From contig JASCOF010000001.1 in the NCBI GenBank assembly GCA_029960065.1, positions 806,001-870,000 on the forward strand: a stretch of 64,000 nucleotides of DNA. The letters are read 5' to 3'. The stretch comes from Flavobacteriaceae bacterium PS02336. GTDB lineage: Bacteria > Bacteroidota > Bacteroidia > Flavobacteriales > Flavobacteriaceae. The notes beneath the pieces are model-generated. The model made no database searches. It was given only the letters and a program-made list of their open reading frames with translations, and was not told where the DNA came from. Shown here in pieces: positions 1 through 9,324 of this stretch; position 1 is the stretch's first letter, and the number at the start of each line of letters is the position of its first letter. The translations under genes and the position numbers were made by a program.

Positions 1-1304
1 CTTCCCGGCGCAATACTAATGTTGTGTTTTAACGCCAAATGATAAAAAGCCGCCGTATCGATCTTTTTATCCATTTCTACCCACAGAAAAAAACCGCCTT
101 GAGGCTGGCTTACTTTTGTTCCCGCAGGAAAAGATTCTAAAACAGTATTGATATAATTAGTACAGTTTCGATTTAAAATCTGGCGAATTTTACGAAGATG
201 ATTTTCATAACGGCCGTTTTTCAAAAAATCTCCCACCACTTCATGAGTAATCGTTGTATTGGAAATAGTATGATACAATTTTGTTCGTAAAATTTCTTTT
301 TTGAATTTCCCGGGAGAAACCCAGCCTACACGGTAACCTGGTGCTAAAGATTTAGAAACCGAACTACAGCAGAGGACAATCCCGCTTTCGTCGTATGTTT
401 TACAATTTGTCGGTCGGCTTGCGCCAAAGTACAAGTCGCCGTGAATGTCATCTTCAATTAGAGGAACATTATAAAAATCCATTAAGCGAACAATTTCTAT
501 TTTATGTTCATTTGGCATCATGCTTCCCGAAGGATTACTGAAATTACTCATTAAAACACAGGCTTTTACTTTATTGGTAGCCAATGTTTTTTTTACGGCT
601 TCTAATTCTATTCCCGTTGTCATGTTCGTAGGAAGTTCCATTACATACAAACCCAAAGATCTGGCCAATTGAAGAATTCCAAAATAAACCGGACTTTCAG
701 TAACAAAAGTATCTCCCGGTTTAGTCAAAGTCAATAAACAATCAGAAATTGCAGAAATACAGCCCGGAGTAGTTATAATATCATCTTCGGTCAAAGAACC
801 GCCCCAAGTAAAAGACCAGCGGGCAATTTCTTTACGTAAATTACTGTTTCCCTGAATTTCTTCATAACTGGTTCCACTGTTTGGAAGTTGTCTCATTGCT
901 TGAACCATTCCTTTATTTAATTTTGCAATCGGCAGTAATTCATTTGACGGAAAACCTAGCGAAAGCATTGTCAAATCTTTTTTACGCATATCACCGTAAA
1001 CCAAGTCCACTAAATCTTCCCGTTCAATATTTTCAAGTGTTAAAACGGGTGTGCTTGCTGATGGTTCAGAAATTGTTCGCGCCGAAATATTACTTACATA
1101 ATAACCTGATTGAGGACGAGATTCAATGAAAGAACGGCTTTCGACTTCATAATATGCTTTACTGACTGTACTCATACTATAACCAGTTTCGGCACAGACT
1201 TCTCGTATAGACGGTAGTTTATCACCAACATTTAGTAAGCCAGATTTAATCTGTTTTTCGATGAGGTCAGCAAATTGAAGGTATAAGTAATTGGAATTTT
1301 TCAT
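1..1304 (-). CDS. MocR/PdxR-type GntR regulator with aminotransferase domain (partial)
   Basis: The minus frame opens at the ATG at 1304 and runs off the left window edge, so the C-terminus is missing. Residues 1-70 form a GntR-type winged helix (KLPSIREVCAETGYSMSTVS). The rest is a fold-type I aminotransferase domain, with the PLP lysine in SVSKSLAPGYR at about residue 318. MocR proteins are cytoplasmic regulators that sense PLP or amino compounds and usually control a divergent neighbour. Here that neighbour is an EamA transporter starting 110 bp away, so its control is a reasonable inference. The ligand cannot be told from sequence. Confidence 0.9.
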   Translation of the reverse strand, partial: MKNSNYLYLQFADLIEKQIKSGLLNVGDKLPSIREVCAETGYSMSTVSKAYYEVESRSFIESRPQSGYYVSNISARTISEPSASTPVLTLENIEREDLVDLVYGDMRKKDLTMLSLGFPSNELLPIAKLNKGMVQAMRQLPNSGTSYEEIQGNSNLRKEIARWSFTWGGSLTEDDIITTPGCISAISDCLLTLTKPGDTFVTESPVYFGILQLARSLGLYVMELPTNMTTGIELEAVKKTLATNKVKACVLMSNFSNPSGSMMPNEHKIEIVRLMDFYNVPLIEDDIHGDLYFGASRPTNCKTYDESGIVLCCSSVSKSLAPGYRVGWVSPGKFKKEILRTKLYHTISNTTITHEVVGDFLKNGRYENHLRKIRQILNRNCTNYINTVLESFPAGTKVSQPQGGFFLWVEMDKKIDTAAFYHLALKHNISIAPG

Positions 1305-1413
1305 TGAAAAAATAAACTGTTATGGTGCAATTTACAAAAACTGTATCTGTATTGCTGTTTTATTTTTTAGAAATTTGCTTCATCAAAAGAAATAAATTCA
1401 AAACAACGTTTTT

Positions 1414-2328
1414 GTGAAAACAACAAAGTATTATATCGCAGCTATTATTGCCTTTACAACGTGGGGACTTTTCAGTTTGGTTTTAAGACCAATTCATGAA
1501 TATCCGTCATTGGATATTTTGTTTTTCCGTGTTTTCAGCTGTAGTATTTTGATGCTTTTGATTGCTGTTTTATTCAAAAGAAAAAAAATAAAAGAAACCA
1601 TAGGAATCTTTAAAACCCTACCAAAATCAGAAAAAAGGAAATCGGTTTTATTGAATATTGGCGGAAGTGCTTTTTTAATGGGAAACTGGTTTACTTATAT
1701 TTATGTAATGAATCATGTAAGCGTTAAAGCGACTTCTCTGGCATATTTAGTATGCCCGATTCTGACCACATTATTAGCCTATTTTATATTAAAAGAAAAA
1801 CTATCCAGAACACAATGGATTTCTGTAGGATTAAGTATTTCTGGCTGTGTTTTATTGTCGTACGCCGCTATAATGGATATGGTTTTCAGTATTATAATCG
1901 GATTAACTTATGCGGCTTATTTAGTAAGCCAGCGCGCCAACAAAGGTTTTGACAAATTTGTAGTTTTGACTTTTCATATTACTTTGGCAGCCTTAGTATT
2001 ATTACCTTTTTATCCGGTTTTTGGGGGACCGGTACCAACGGAATTTAAGTTTTATCTCTGTATTGAGACCATTGCAATTATGTTTACGATAATTCCGTTG
2101 TTTTTAAATTTATATGCACTTTCTGGCATCAATTCATCAACAGTTGGAATGCTTTTAAACATTAATCCAATGATCGCATTTGGACTAGCAGCTTTCGTTT
2201 TCAAAGAAAATATTACCGCTTTTCAGATCACGGCTTATGGAATCATTTTTACGGCAGTGTTAGTTTTTAATTCACATCATATTTTTGCCATAAAGCAAAA
2301 AATGACCGCAATATCCAAAGGTTCATAA
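1414..2328 (+). CDS. EamA/DMT-family transporter
   Basis: The 304-residue protein is almost entirely hydrophobic, with about ten predicted membrane segments arranged as two EamA-like halves. This is the usual size of the drug/metabolite transporter superfamily. These are inner-membrane carriers, often exporters of amino acids or other metabolites. The start is a GTG at 1414, chosen because it directly precedes the first membrane segment. The gene is divergent from the MocR regulator, a pairing in which the regulator often controls the transporter. A hairpin terminator follows at 2394-2424. Substrate unknown. Confidence 0.85.
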   Translation: MKTTKYYIAAIIAFTTWGLFSLVLRPIHEYPSLDILFFRVFSCSILMLLIAVLFKRKKIKETIGIFKTLPKSEKRKSVLLNIGGSAFLMGNWFTYIYVMNHVSVKATSLAYLVCPILTTLLAYFILKEKLSRTQWISVGLSISGCVLLSYAAIMDMVFSIIIGLTYAAYLVSQRANKGFDKFVVLTFHITLAALVLLPFYPVFGGPVPTEFKFYLCIETIAIMFTIIPLFLNLYALSGINSSTVGMLLNINPMIAFGLAAFVFKENITAFQITAYGIIFTAVLVFNSHHIFAIKQKMTAISKGS

Positions 2329-2393
2329 CTTTTAGTTTTCATATTTTTTATTGGTTTAAAATCGAAAATTACCAGAATCTTAACAGGATGTTT

Positions 2394-2424
2394 AAACAGG
2401 AATGATTATTTTTCATTCCTGTTT
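2394..2424 (+). terminator. Rho-independent terminator after the EamA gene
   Basis: Perfect 12-bp arms (aaacaggaatga, 2394-2405, and its complement at 2413-2424) enclose a 7-nt loop and are followed by a T-run. Confidence 0.8.
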
Positions 2425-2447
2425 TTTTATGCAGTTAAATGAATAAA

Positions 2448-2605
2448 GCCACAGATTATACAGATTAAAAGGATTATTTCTTTGTGCAAAAAAAACAGCC
2501 ACGAATTACACGAATTTACACGAATTATTTTTTTCAATCTAAAATGAAAATTCGTGGAATTCGTGGTGAATAAAAAAAATCCTTTTAATCTGTGTAATCT
2601 GTGGC
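2448..2605. repeat. Nested intergenic inverted repeat
   Basis: The outer arms, 2448-2475 and 2578-2605, match at 27 of 28 positions and contain gccacagattatacagatt. Inside lies a second inverted pair built from cacgaatt words (about 2498-2526 and 2549-2568). Related words recur at 31682-31746. No convincing gene is present in this 310-bp gap between the EamA and acyl-CoA dehydrogenase genes. Confidence 0.85.
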
Positions 2606-2638
2606 AAAAAAAACTATTAAAAACCGAATACAATCAAT

Positions 2639-4897
2639 ATGAAAATATCCAAACTTCAAGCCTTTACGCCATTATTTTATTTAGTGTGGTCAGATGATTT
2701 ACTGACACAGAAAGAATTTGCAACTTTAAAAGAGTTTATAAATTCTTTGAATGTTTTATCAGAAGAAGAAAAAGAATATTTGCTTTCTAAAGTCGATATT
2801 TCAAATCCGCCTTCGCGAAATGAACTCACACAATGGAAATTGGACATTGAAAAAAGCATTCAGGATAAATCTTCCATCAAATCGATTTTTGACATTGCTA
2901 AAGCGCTTTCAGCAAACGAATTGGATTTAACTCCAATTGAAACTGATTTTAAAAAACTGGAAAATGATTTAGGAATTTTAGGCGAAGAAGCACTTCAAAA
3001 CTTCAAAACCAAAGCAGGTTCGTTTACAGCAGATTCACAAACCAATGCAAGTTTTGATATTCAGAAAATAACCAAAATTTTAGACGGTAAAGAAGCAGCT
3101 ATAATCGAAAGAGTAAAATCGGTTATTTCAAGACCAGAATTTGCTTATGAAACTTCTACAGATATTAATGTCTTTAGAGAAACAGTTTTCAAATGGTGTA
3201 AAATCTTAGCCGATGAAAATCTAGGAAATATGGCATATCCAAAACAATACGGTGGCGGAGAAAATATAGCTGATTATTTTGCGATCATGGAAACGCTGAG
3301 TTATCACGACTTAAGTCTCGTGATAAAATTTGGTGTACAGTTCGGGCTTTGGGGAATGAGCGTTCAGTCTTTAGGAACCGAAAAACATTATGCTAAATAT
3401 TTACAAGATATTGGTTCGCTTAAACTTCCTGGATGTTTTGCCATGACTGAGACACATCACGGATCTAACGTAAAAGGACTGGAAACTACAGCAACGTACA
3501 ATCACGACGACAAAACTTTTACAATTCACACGCCATATAAAAATGCTCAAAAAGAATATATCGGAAACGCGGCTGTTCATGGTCAAAAAGCAACTGTTTT
3601 TGCAAAATTAATTATTGATGGACATGATTATGGTGTAAATGCTTTTGTAGTTCCATTGCGCGATCCAAATGGAAATGTGGTAAAAGGCGTAACAATTGGC
3701 GACTGTGGTCATAAAATGGGATTAAACGGTGTTGATAACGGAACGATCAGTTTTGATAATGTGGTGATTCCAAAAGTGGATATGCTGGATCGTTTCGCAT
3801 CTGTAAATGAAAAAGGAGAATTCGAAAGTCCAATTCCGAGTGATAATAGAAGATTTTTTACCATGTTAGGAACTTTGGTTGGAGGACGAATTGGAATTCC
3901 GCGTTCGGCTTTAGCAGCAGCTAAATCTGGATTGACAATTGCAATCCGCTACAGCGATCAAAGAAGACAATTTGGCCCGGAAGGCGGATCTGAAGTTCCT
4001 ATTTTGAATTACAGAATGCATCAGCGTCGACTTTTACCGCATTTAGCTAAAACTTATGCAGTACATTTTGCACTTCAGTATTTAACCAATAGATTTTTAA
4101 ACAGAACCGAAGCAGAAATGCAGGAAATTGAAGCTCTTGCTGCAGGAATGAAATCCTATTCAACCTGGAGTACAAGAGATATTCTTCAGGAATGTCGTGA
4201 AGCTTGCGGCGGAAAAGGATATTTGTCTGAAAACAGAATTGATGCCTTAAAAAATGATACTGAAATTTACACCACTTTTGAAGGAGATAATACCGTTTTA
4301 ATGCAGTTGGTCGCTAAAAATCGTTTATCTGAATTTAGAAAATCATTTGGAGAAATGGGATCGCTGGGTATAATCAATTATGTGTATGAAAATGCTAAAA
4401 CGGCGATTACAGAAAAAAATCCAATTGCAACCCGAAGAACAGACGACGAGCATTTACTAGACAGTGAATTTCATTTACAAGCGTTTGTTCACAGAGAGAA
4501 AACGATTCTGGCATCGGCAGCAAGACGTATTAAAAAATTGGTTGACGGCGGTTTAGAAGCTTATGATGCCTTTAATGTTGTACAGCATCAAATGATAGAT
4601 GTGGCTCAGGCTTATTTGGAGCGAGTCGTTTTGGAGCAATTTCAAATTGCAATAAAAGAAGTAGAAGATCCAGAATCGAAAACAATTTTAACGAGATTGA
4701 ATCAGTTATATGCGCTTTCGCAGATCGAAAAAAACAAAGCTTGGTATTTAGAAGATGGTTATATGGAGGCGGTAAAAACCAAAGCGGTCCGCAAACTAGT
4801 AAATCAGCTTTGTTGGGATATTCGTCCTGATGCAGTGGCTTTGGTTAATGCATTTGATATTCCGGAAAGTTGCTTAGCGGCGCCGATTGCGGTGTAA
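2639..4897 (+). CDS. Acyl-CoA oxidase/dehydrogenase family protein
   Basis: This 752-residue flavoprotein oxidises acyl-CoA to trans-2-enoyl-CoA, the first step of beta-oxidation. It is longer than simple acyl-CoA dehydrogenases (about 380 residues) and looks more like acyl-CoA oxidases. The FAD/substrate motif MTETHHGSN lies near residues 267-276 and is followed by GLETTATY, as in oxidases. RRQFGPEGG lies near 440. The likely catalytic glutamate is in TFEGDNTV near residues 546-553. A helical C-terminal domain follows. It has no signal peptide and stands alone between two repeat-containing gaps. Whether electrons go to oxygen or to ETF cannot be decided here. Confidence 0.85.
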   Translation: MKISKLQAFTPLFYLVWSDDLLTQKEFATLKEFINSLNVLSEEEKEYLLSKVDISNPPSRNELTQWKLDIEKSIQDKSSIKSIFDIAKALSANELDLTPIETDFKKLENDLGILGEEALQNFKTKAGSFTADSQTNASFDIQKITKILDGKEAAIIERVKSVISRPEFAYETSTDINVFRETVFKWCKILADENLGNMAYPKQYGGGENIADYFAIMETLSYHDLSLVIKFGVQFGLWGMSVQSLGTEKHYAKYLQDIGSLKLPGCFAMTETHHGSNVKGLETTATYNHDDKTFTIHTPYKNAQKEYIGNAAVHGQKATVFAKLIIDGHDYGVNAFVVPLRDPNGNVVKGVTIGDCGHKMGLNGVDNGTISFDNVVIPKVDMLDRFASVNEKGEFESPIPSDNRRFFTMLGTLVGGRIGIPRSALAAAKSGLTIAIRYSDQRRQFGPEGGSEVPILNYRMHQRRLLPHLAKTYAVHFALQYLTNRFLNRTEAEMQEIEALAAGMKSYSTWSTRDILQECREACGGKGYLSENRIDALKNDTEIYTTFEGDNTVLMQLVAKNRLSEFRKSFGEMGSLGIINYVYENAKTAITEKNPIATRRTDDEHLLDSEFHLQAFVHREKTILASAARRIKKLVDGGLEAYDAFNVVQHQMIDVAQAYLERVVLEQFQIAIKEVEDPESKTILTRLNQLYALSQIEKNKAWYLEDGYMEAVKTKAVRKLVNQLCWDIRPDAVALVNAFDIPESCLAAPIAV

Positions 4898-4915
4898 ATT
4901 AGAAATTTTTAAAAG

Positions 4916-4950
4916 AAGCTTTGTCAAAGTTTTAAGCTTTGATAAAGCTT
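4916..4950. repeat. TTTGTCAAAG-class hairpin (copy 1), possible terminator
   Basis: The inverted repeat aagctttgtcaaag...gctttgataaagctt lies 19 bp after the acyl-CoA dehydrogenase stop. Better-conserved copies lie at 14480-14504 and 62788-62820. The position suggests transcription termination. Confidence 0.6.
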
Positions 4951-5081
4951 TCTTTGTATAGATTTATTTATAAATATGGATTTTTGTTATTATATTTTTG
5001 ATATCATAAATTAAATAACACTCCTTTTTTAGTACATTTTCACCCTTAGTAAAAAAATCAGTTTTTATATTTTCGCTTTGT

Positions 5082-5089
5082 TATATTTG
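5082..5089 (+). promoter_or_regulatory. Bacteroidota -7 element (TATATTTG) before the DUF6377 gene
   Basis: TATATTTG matches TAnnTTTG exactly, 24 bp upstream of the start codon. The -33 region is weak. Confidence 0.4.
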
Positions 5090-5112
5090 TAATTCCTTTA
5101 TATTTAATCAGC

Positions 5113-6759
5113 TTGAAAAAATACTACTTTATCCTGTTTCTTTTAATTGTAAACTTTCCAGTCTTTGCACTGGAAACCACCGATGTTATTTTAAAACAAT
5201 TAAATGAAGCAATAAAAAACAAACAGCATTATGTAAAAATAAAGGAAGAAAGGATTCTGAATTTCAAGAAAATAAAATCGGATAATCTTACTAAAGAGCA
5301 GGAATACAATTATAATAAAGCCTTGTATCTCGAATATCAAAAGTTAAATTCAGATTCAGCCATTCAATATGTAAAAAGGAATATTAAAATTGCTGAAGAA
5401 CTTCAAAATAAAGAACTTTTAAATTTAGCACAGCTGCAATTGGTTACGCTTTATTCTTCATCAGGAAAATATCGTGAATCTGAAGCTATTTTAAAAAGTA
5501 TCAATAAAAAAAATCTAGCAGTTTCACTGCTCCCAAACTATTATATTTCATATCGTGAGTTTTTTGAACACTATGCAGCTAATAGTGATAATCGAGAGTA
5601 CAGAAAACAGATTGGAAAATATAGAGATTCACTATTAGGCGTTTTAAATCCAAATACGCTGGATTATCAGCTTAATAGGATTCAGCAGGATATTTTTGCA
5701 TATAAAAAATACAAAGGTCCCGAAAAACAATTATTGATTTTGTTGCGTAAAACCAAAGAAGAAAGTCCGAAATATGCAATGATTACCTATTTATTAGGAA
5801 AAATTGCTGAAGCAACACATCAGTTAGAAGCAAGAAAAAAATACTACGCCCTTTCGGCAACATCAGATATAAAAAATGCCAATAAAGACAATGCCTCACT
5901 TCAAGAATTAGCATTAGTTTTTTATGAAATAGGCGATGTAGATATGGCATATAAATTAACGCAGTCTGCAATTGAAGATGCATTGTACTGTAATGTTCAG
6001 TTCCGAACTTTGTTAATGTCAGAAGTCTATTCGATCATTAATACCGTTTATTTAGAACGAGAAGCACAGCGAAAAAGTGAATTACAAATCTACCTGCTTT
6101 GCATCAGTTTATTGTCGTTATTTTTATTGGTTGCCATTATTTACGTTTATAAACAGATGAAAAAAGTTTCAAGAATTCGAACAGAATTGTATGAAACTAG
6201 TCAGAAATTAGCAGAATTAAACAAAGATATTACCGAAACCAACGGGCAGCTGCAAGAAAGCAATCTGCAATTGTCAGAATCCAATTTGGTTAAAGAAGAA
6301 TATATTGCGCATTTTTTCAATTTATGTTCAACTTACATCAATAAATTAGAAAACTATCGTATAATTCTAAACAAAAAAGCGACCGCAAAGCAGTTTGATG
6401 AAATTTATAAAATATTGAAATCAACGAGTTTAGTGGATAATGAATTAGAAGAATTATACAAAAATTTCGATATTATCTTTTTGAATTTGTATCCAACATT
6501 CGTTAAAGATTTTAATGCTTTACTAATTCCAGAGGAGCAGATTGTTCTCAAACAAAACGAATTATTAAATACAGAACTTCGAATCTTCGCATTAATCAGA
6601 CTCGGAATTACAGACAGTGTCAAAATCGCCGCATTTTTGCGTTACTCTTTAAGCACAATTTACAACTATAGAACGCGAGCAAGAAATAAGGCCGTAGTTT
6701 CTCGAAATGATTTCGAAGAAATGGTCATGAAAATAGGTTCAATTGCTTTGAAAGTTTAA
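5113..6759 (+). CDS. DUF6377-type membrane-anchored transcriptional regulator
   Basis: The 548-residue protein starts at TTG (5113), which opens directly on a signal peptide ending near FPVFAL. A periplasmic TPR-like helical region (about 25-320) follows. One membrane helix (about 325-347, IYLLCISLLSLFLLVAIIYV) leads to a cytoplasmic coiled coil and a C-terminal LuxR-like helix-turn-helix (DSVKIAAFLRYSLSTIYNYR, near 510-530). This architecture matches Bacteroidota DUF6377 proteins, thought to sense a periplasmic signal and bind DNA directly. It precedes the GH3 gene by 210 bp, so control of that glycan cluster is likely but inferred. Confidence 0.75.
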   Translation: MKKYYFILFLLIVNFPVFALETTDVILKQLNEAIKNKQHYVKIKEERILNFKKIKSDNLTKEQEYNYNKALYLEYQKLNSDSAIQYVKRNIKIAEELQNKELLNLAQLQLVTLYSSSGKYRESEAILKSINKKNLAVSLLPNYYISYREFFEHYAANSDNREYRKQIGKYRDSLLGVLNPNTLDYQLNRIQQDIFAYKKYKGPEKQLLILLRKTKEESPKYAMITYLLGKIAEATHQLEARKKYYALSATSDIKNANKDNASLQELALVFYEIGDVDMAYKLTQSAIEDALYCNVQFRTLLMSEVYSIINTVYLEREAQRKSELQIYLLCISLLSLFLLVAIIYVYKQMKKVSRIRTELYETSQKLAELNKDITETNGQLQESNLQLSESNLVKEEYIAHFFNLCSTYINKLENYRIILNKKATAKQFDEIYKILKSTSLVDNELEELYKNFDIIFLNLYPTFVKDFNALLIPEEQIVLKQNELLNTELRIFALIRLGITDSVKIAAFLRYSLSTIYNYRTRARNKAVVSRNDFEEMVMKIGSIALKV

Positions 6760-6773
6760 ATATTTATTGCAGA

Positions 6774-6852
6774 TTCACTACTTTTTTTAGTGTTTTATTT
6801 TTGTTAGTACTTTGTAAATCAGTACTTTAATTTTTTAATTCACTACTTTTTT
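6774..6852. promoter_or_regulatory. Repeated ttcactactttttt / agtacttt motifs upstream of GH3
   Basis: ttcactactttttt occurs at 6774 and again at 6839. Between them agtacttt occurs twice (6806-6813 and 6821-6828). A related ttagtacattttcaccc lies at 5029-5045 before the regulator gene. Shared spaced words before both genes suggest an operator set for the DUF6377 regulator. This is inference. Confidence 0.3.
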
Positions 6853-6969
6853 CTATCTAAAAATCTAACGTGTACGATAACGTTTTAGTTTTACATTATG
6901 ATAAAAAAGTTTTTTTAAAAGAAACCACTATTATACTATATAACCTAATGCTTTAATAAATTATTTATT

Positions 6970-9186
6970 ATGTTTAAAAACGTTAAAACAGTTGTTGTTT
7001 TACTTTTATTAAGTTCTTTGGGAATGAATGCCCAAAACAAAGTTCCAGTTTATCTTGACGATAAAAAGCCAATTGAAGAAAGAGTGGAAGATGCACTTTC
7101 GAAAATGACAACTGCGGAAAAAATCGCGATGATTCACGCACAGTCTAAATTTAGTTCGCCAGGAGTACCACGTTTGGGAATTCCAGAAAACTGGATGACA
7201 GACGGACCGCACGGAATTCGTACTGAAGTAAAATGGGACGAATGGGATCAAGCAGGATGGACAAACGATTCTTGTATCGCTTTTCCTGCCTTAACAGCAC
7301 TTTCTGCAACTTGGAACAAAGACTTAGCTTCTTTATATGGAAAATCAATAGGAGAAGAGGCGCGTTACCGTAACAAAAATGTATTATTAGGACCTGGTGT
7401 TAATATTTATAGAAGTCCACTAAACGGACGTAACTTCGAATATATGGGAGAAGATCCATTTTTAACTTCTAAAATGGTAGTTCCGTATATAAAAGGTGTT
7501 CAAGCAAATGGAGTAGCAGCTTGTGTAAAACACTTCGCTTTAAATAATCAAGAAACCAATCGTAACTCAGTAAATGTAGTAGTTGATGATCGTGCTTTGT
7601 ACGAAATTTATCTTCCTGCCTTTAAAGCAGCTGTTCAAGATGGAGATGCTTGGGCAATTATGGGATCTTACAATAAGTATAAAGGACAGCAATGCTGCCA
7701 CAATGAATATTTATTAAATGATATTCTTCGCGGAGAATGGGGCTTCAAAGGAGTTGTAGTTTCTGACTGGGGTGGCGTTCACGATACAAAACAGGCTATT
7801 CATAACGGTTTGGATATGGAATTTGGTTCTTGGACAAACGGACTTTCTTGGGGAACTAGTAATGCTTATGATAACTATTATTTAGCAAAACCCTATTCAG
7901 AAATGATTAGAAAAGGAGAAGTGGGAACAAAAGAATTAGACGAAAAAGTACGTCGTATCCTGCGTTTGTCTTTCTTAACTACTATGGATAGAAACCGACC
8001 TTTTGGTTCTTTTGGAACAGAAGAACATGCATTAGCTGGTCGTAAAATTGCAGAAGAAGGAATTGTATTGCTTCAAAACAAAAATAATATACTGCCAATT
8101 AATCTTTCTAAAACTAAAAAGATTGCTGTAATTGGTGAAAACGCGATCAAAATGATGACTGTTGGAGGAGGAAGTTCTTCATTAAAAGCAAGATATGAAA
8201 TTACACCGCTTGAAGGTTTGAAGAAAAGAATCGGAAATCAGGCAGAGATTGTGTACGCAAGAGGTTATGTTGGTGATCCGACAAGTAACTATAACGGAGT
8301 TGTAGCTAAAGTAAGTTTAGAAGATAAACGTTCTCCAGCAGAATTAACTGCAGAGGCTTTAAAAGTAGCTAAAGATGCAGACATTGTTCTTTTTATTGGT
8401 GGATTAAACAAAAGTGACAATCAAGATGCTGAAGGGCATGATCGTAAGGAATTGAATCTTTCTTATGGTCAAGATAAATTGATTTCTGATTTAGCAAAAG
8501 TGAACAAAAACATCGTTTTTGTGAATATTTCAGGAAATGCTGTTGCAATGCCGTGGGTTAACGAAGTTCCGGGAATTGTACAAGGATGGTTTTTAGGTAC
8601 AGAAGCAGGAAATGCTTTGGCAAATGTTTTGGTTGGAGATGTAAATCCATCAGGAAAATTATCTTTCACTTTCCCAGTAAAATTAGCTGACAACGGTGCG
8701 CATGCTTTAGGAGAATTTCCTGGAGGAGATGAAGTAAAGTACAACGAAGGAATTTTTGTAGGTTATCGTTGGGCAGACAAACATAAAATTAAACCTTTAT
8801 TTTCTTTTGGACACGGTTTAAGCTACACGACTTTTGCTTACGGAAAAGTAACAGCAGACAAAAAACAAATCAATGCTGGTGATCAAATTACGTTTTCTGT
8901 AAACGTTAAAAATACGGGAAGCAGAGAAGGTGCAGAAGTAGTACAATTGTATATTACAGATTCTAAATCTTCTTTACCTCGTCCTGTAAAAGAATTAAAA
9001 GGATTTGAAAAAATATCGCTTAAAGCTGGCGAAGGAAAAGTAGTAACATTTACAATCGATAAAACGGCTCTAAGTTTCTTTGATGATAAAAAACATGACT
9101 GGGTTGCAGAACCTGGTGATTTCGAAGCTGTTATTGGAGCTTCATCAACAGACATAAAATCTAAAGTGGGATTCTCACTTAAATAA
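6970..9186 (+). CDS. Secreted beta-glucosidase, glycoside hydrolase family 3
   Basis: The 738-residue enzyme has a signal peptide (ending SLGMNAQ), an N-terminal GH3 barrel, a GH3 C-terminal sandwich domain and a final fibronectin-III-like domain (from about residue 640). This is the BglX-type layout at its usual length. The nucleophile is the Asp of VVVSDWGG, residue 266. NKYKGQQCCHNEYLLNDILRGEWGFKG is split across the same conserved block. It should release terminal glucose or related sugars from oligosaccharides in the periplasm. The gene follows the DUF6377 regulator and ends at a hairpin terminator. Confidence 0.93.
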   Translation: MFKNVKTVVVLLLLSSLGMNAQNKVPVYLDDKKPIEERVEDALSKMTTAEKIAMIHAQSKFSSPGVPRLGIPENWMTDGPHGIRTEVKWDEWDQAGWTNDSCIAFPALTALSATWNKDLASLYGKSIGEEARYRNKNVLLGPGVNIYRSPLNGRNFEYMGEDPFLTSKMVVPYIKGVQANGVAACVKHFALNNQETNRNSVNVVVDDRALYEIYLPAFKAAVQDGDAWAIMGSYNKYKGQQCCHNEYLLNDILRGEWGFKGVVVSDWGGVHDTKQAIHNGLDMEFGSWTNGLSWGTSNAYDNYYLAKPYSEMIRKGEVGTKELDEKVRRILRLSFLTTMDRNRPFGSFGTEEHALAGRKIAEEGIVLLQNKNNILPINLSKTKKIAVIGENAIKMMTVGGGSSSLKARYEITPLEGLKKRIGNQAEIVYARGYVGDPTSNYNGVVAKVSLEDKRSPAELTAEALKVAKDADIVLFIGGLNKSDNQDAEGHDRKELNLSYGQDKLISDLAKVNKNIVFVNISGNAVAMPWVNEVPGIVQGWFLGTEAGNALANVLVGDVNPSGKLSFTFPVKLADNGAHALGEFPGGDEVKYNEGIFVGYRWADKHKIKPLFSFGHGLSYTTFAYGKVTADKKQINAGDQITFSVNVKNTGSREGAEVVQLYITDSKSSLPRPVKELKGFEKISLKAGEGKVVTFTIDKTALSFFDDKKHDWVAEPGDFEAVIGASSTDIKSKVGFSLK

Positions 9187-9216
9187 GTTTTTTATTTCTA
9201 AAATTGGTTGGTTTGT

Positions 9217-9246
9217 AAAGCTGCAAGTGTCAAAATTTGCAGCTTT
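9217..9246 (+). terminator. Terminator after the GH3 gene
   Basis: Arms aaagctgcaa (9217-9226) and its complement (9237-9246) form a 10-bp stem, followed by a short T-rich stretch. Confidence 0.6.
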
Positions 9247-9262
9247 GCTTTTGTCTTTAAAA

Positions 9263-9296
9263 GTTAGATGTTAAAAGTAAAATGTTAGAAGTTTTG
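9263..9296. repeat. Short direct repeat gttagatgttaaaag
   Basis: The words gttagatgttaaaag and tgttagaag follow each other just before the DUF1349 gene. This is low-complexity intergenic repeat material. Confidence 0.4.
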
Positions 9297-9324
9297 CTTT
9301 TAATAAATATAAGAATCAAAAAAA

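Noticed and set aside
2427..2633. 68-codon open frame on the minus strand
   Set aside because: It is coded entirely by the nested inverted repeat.
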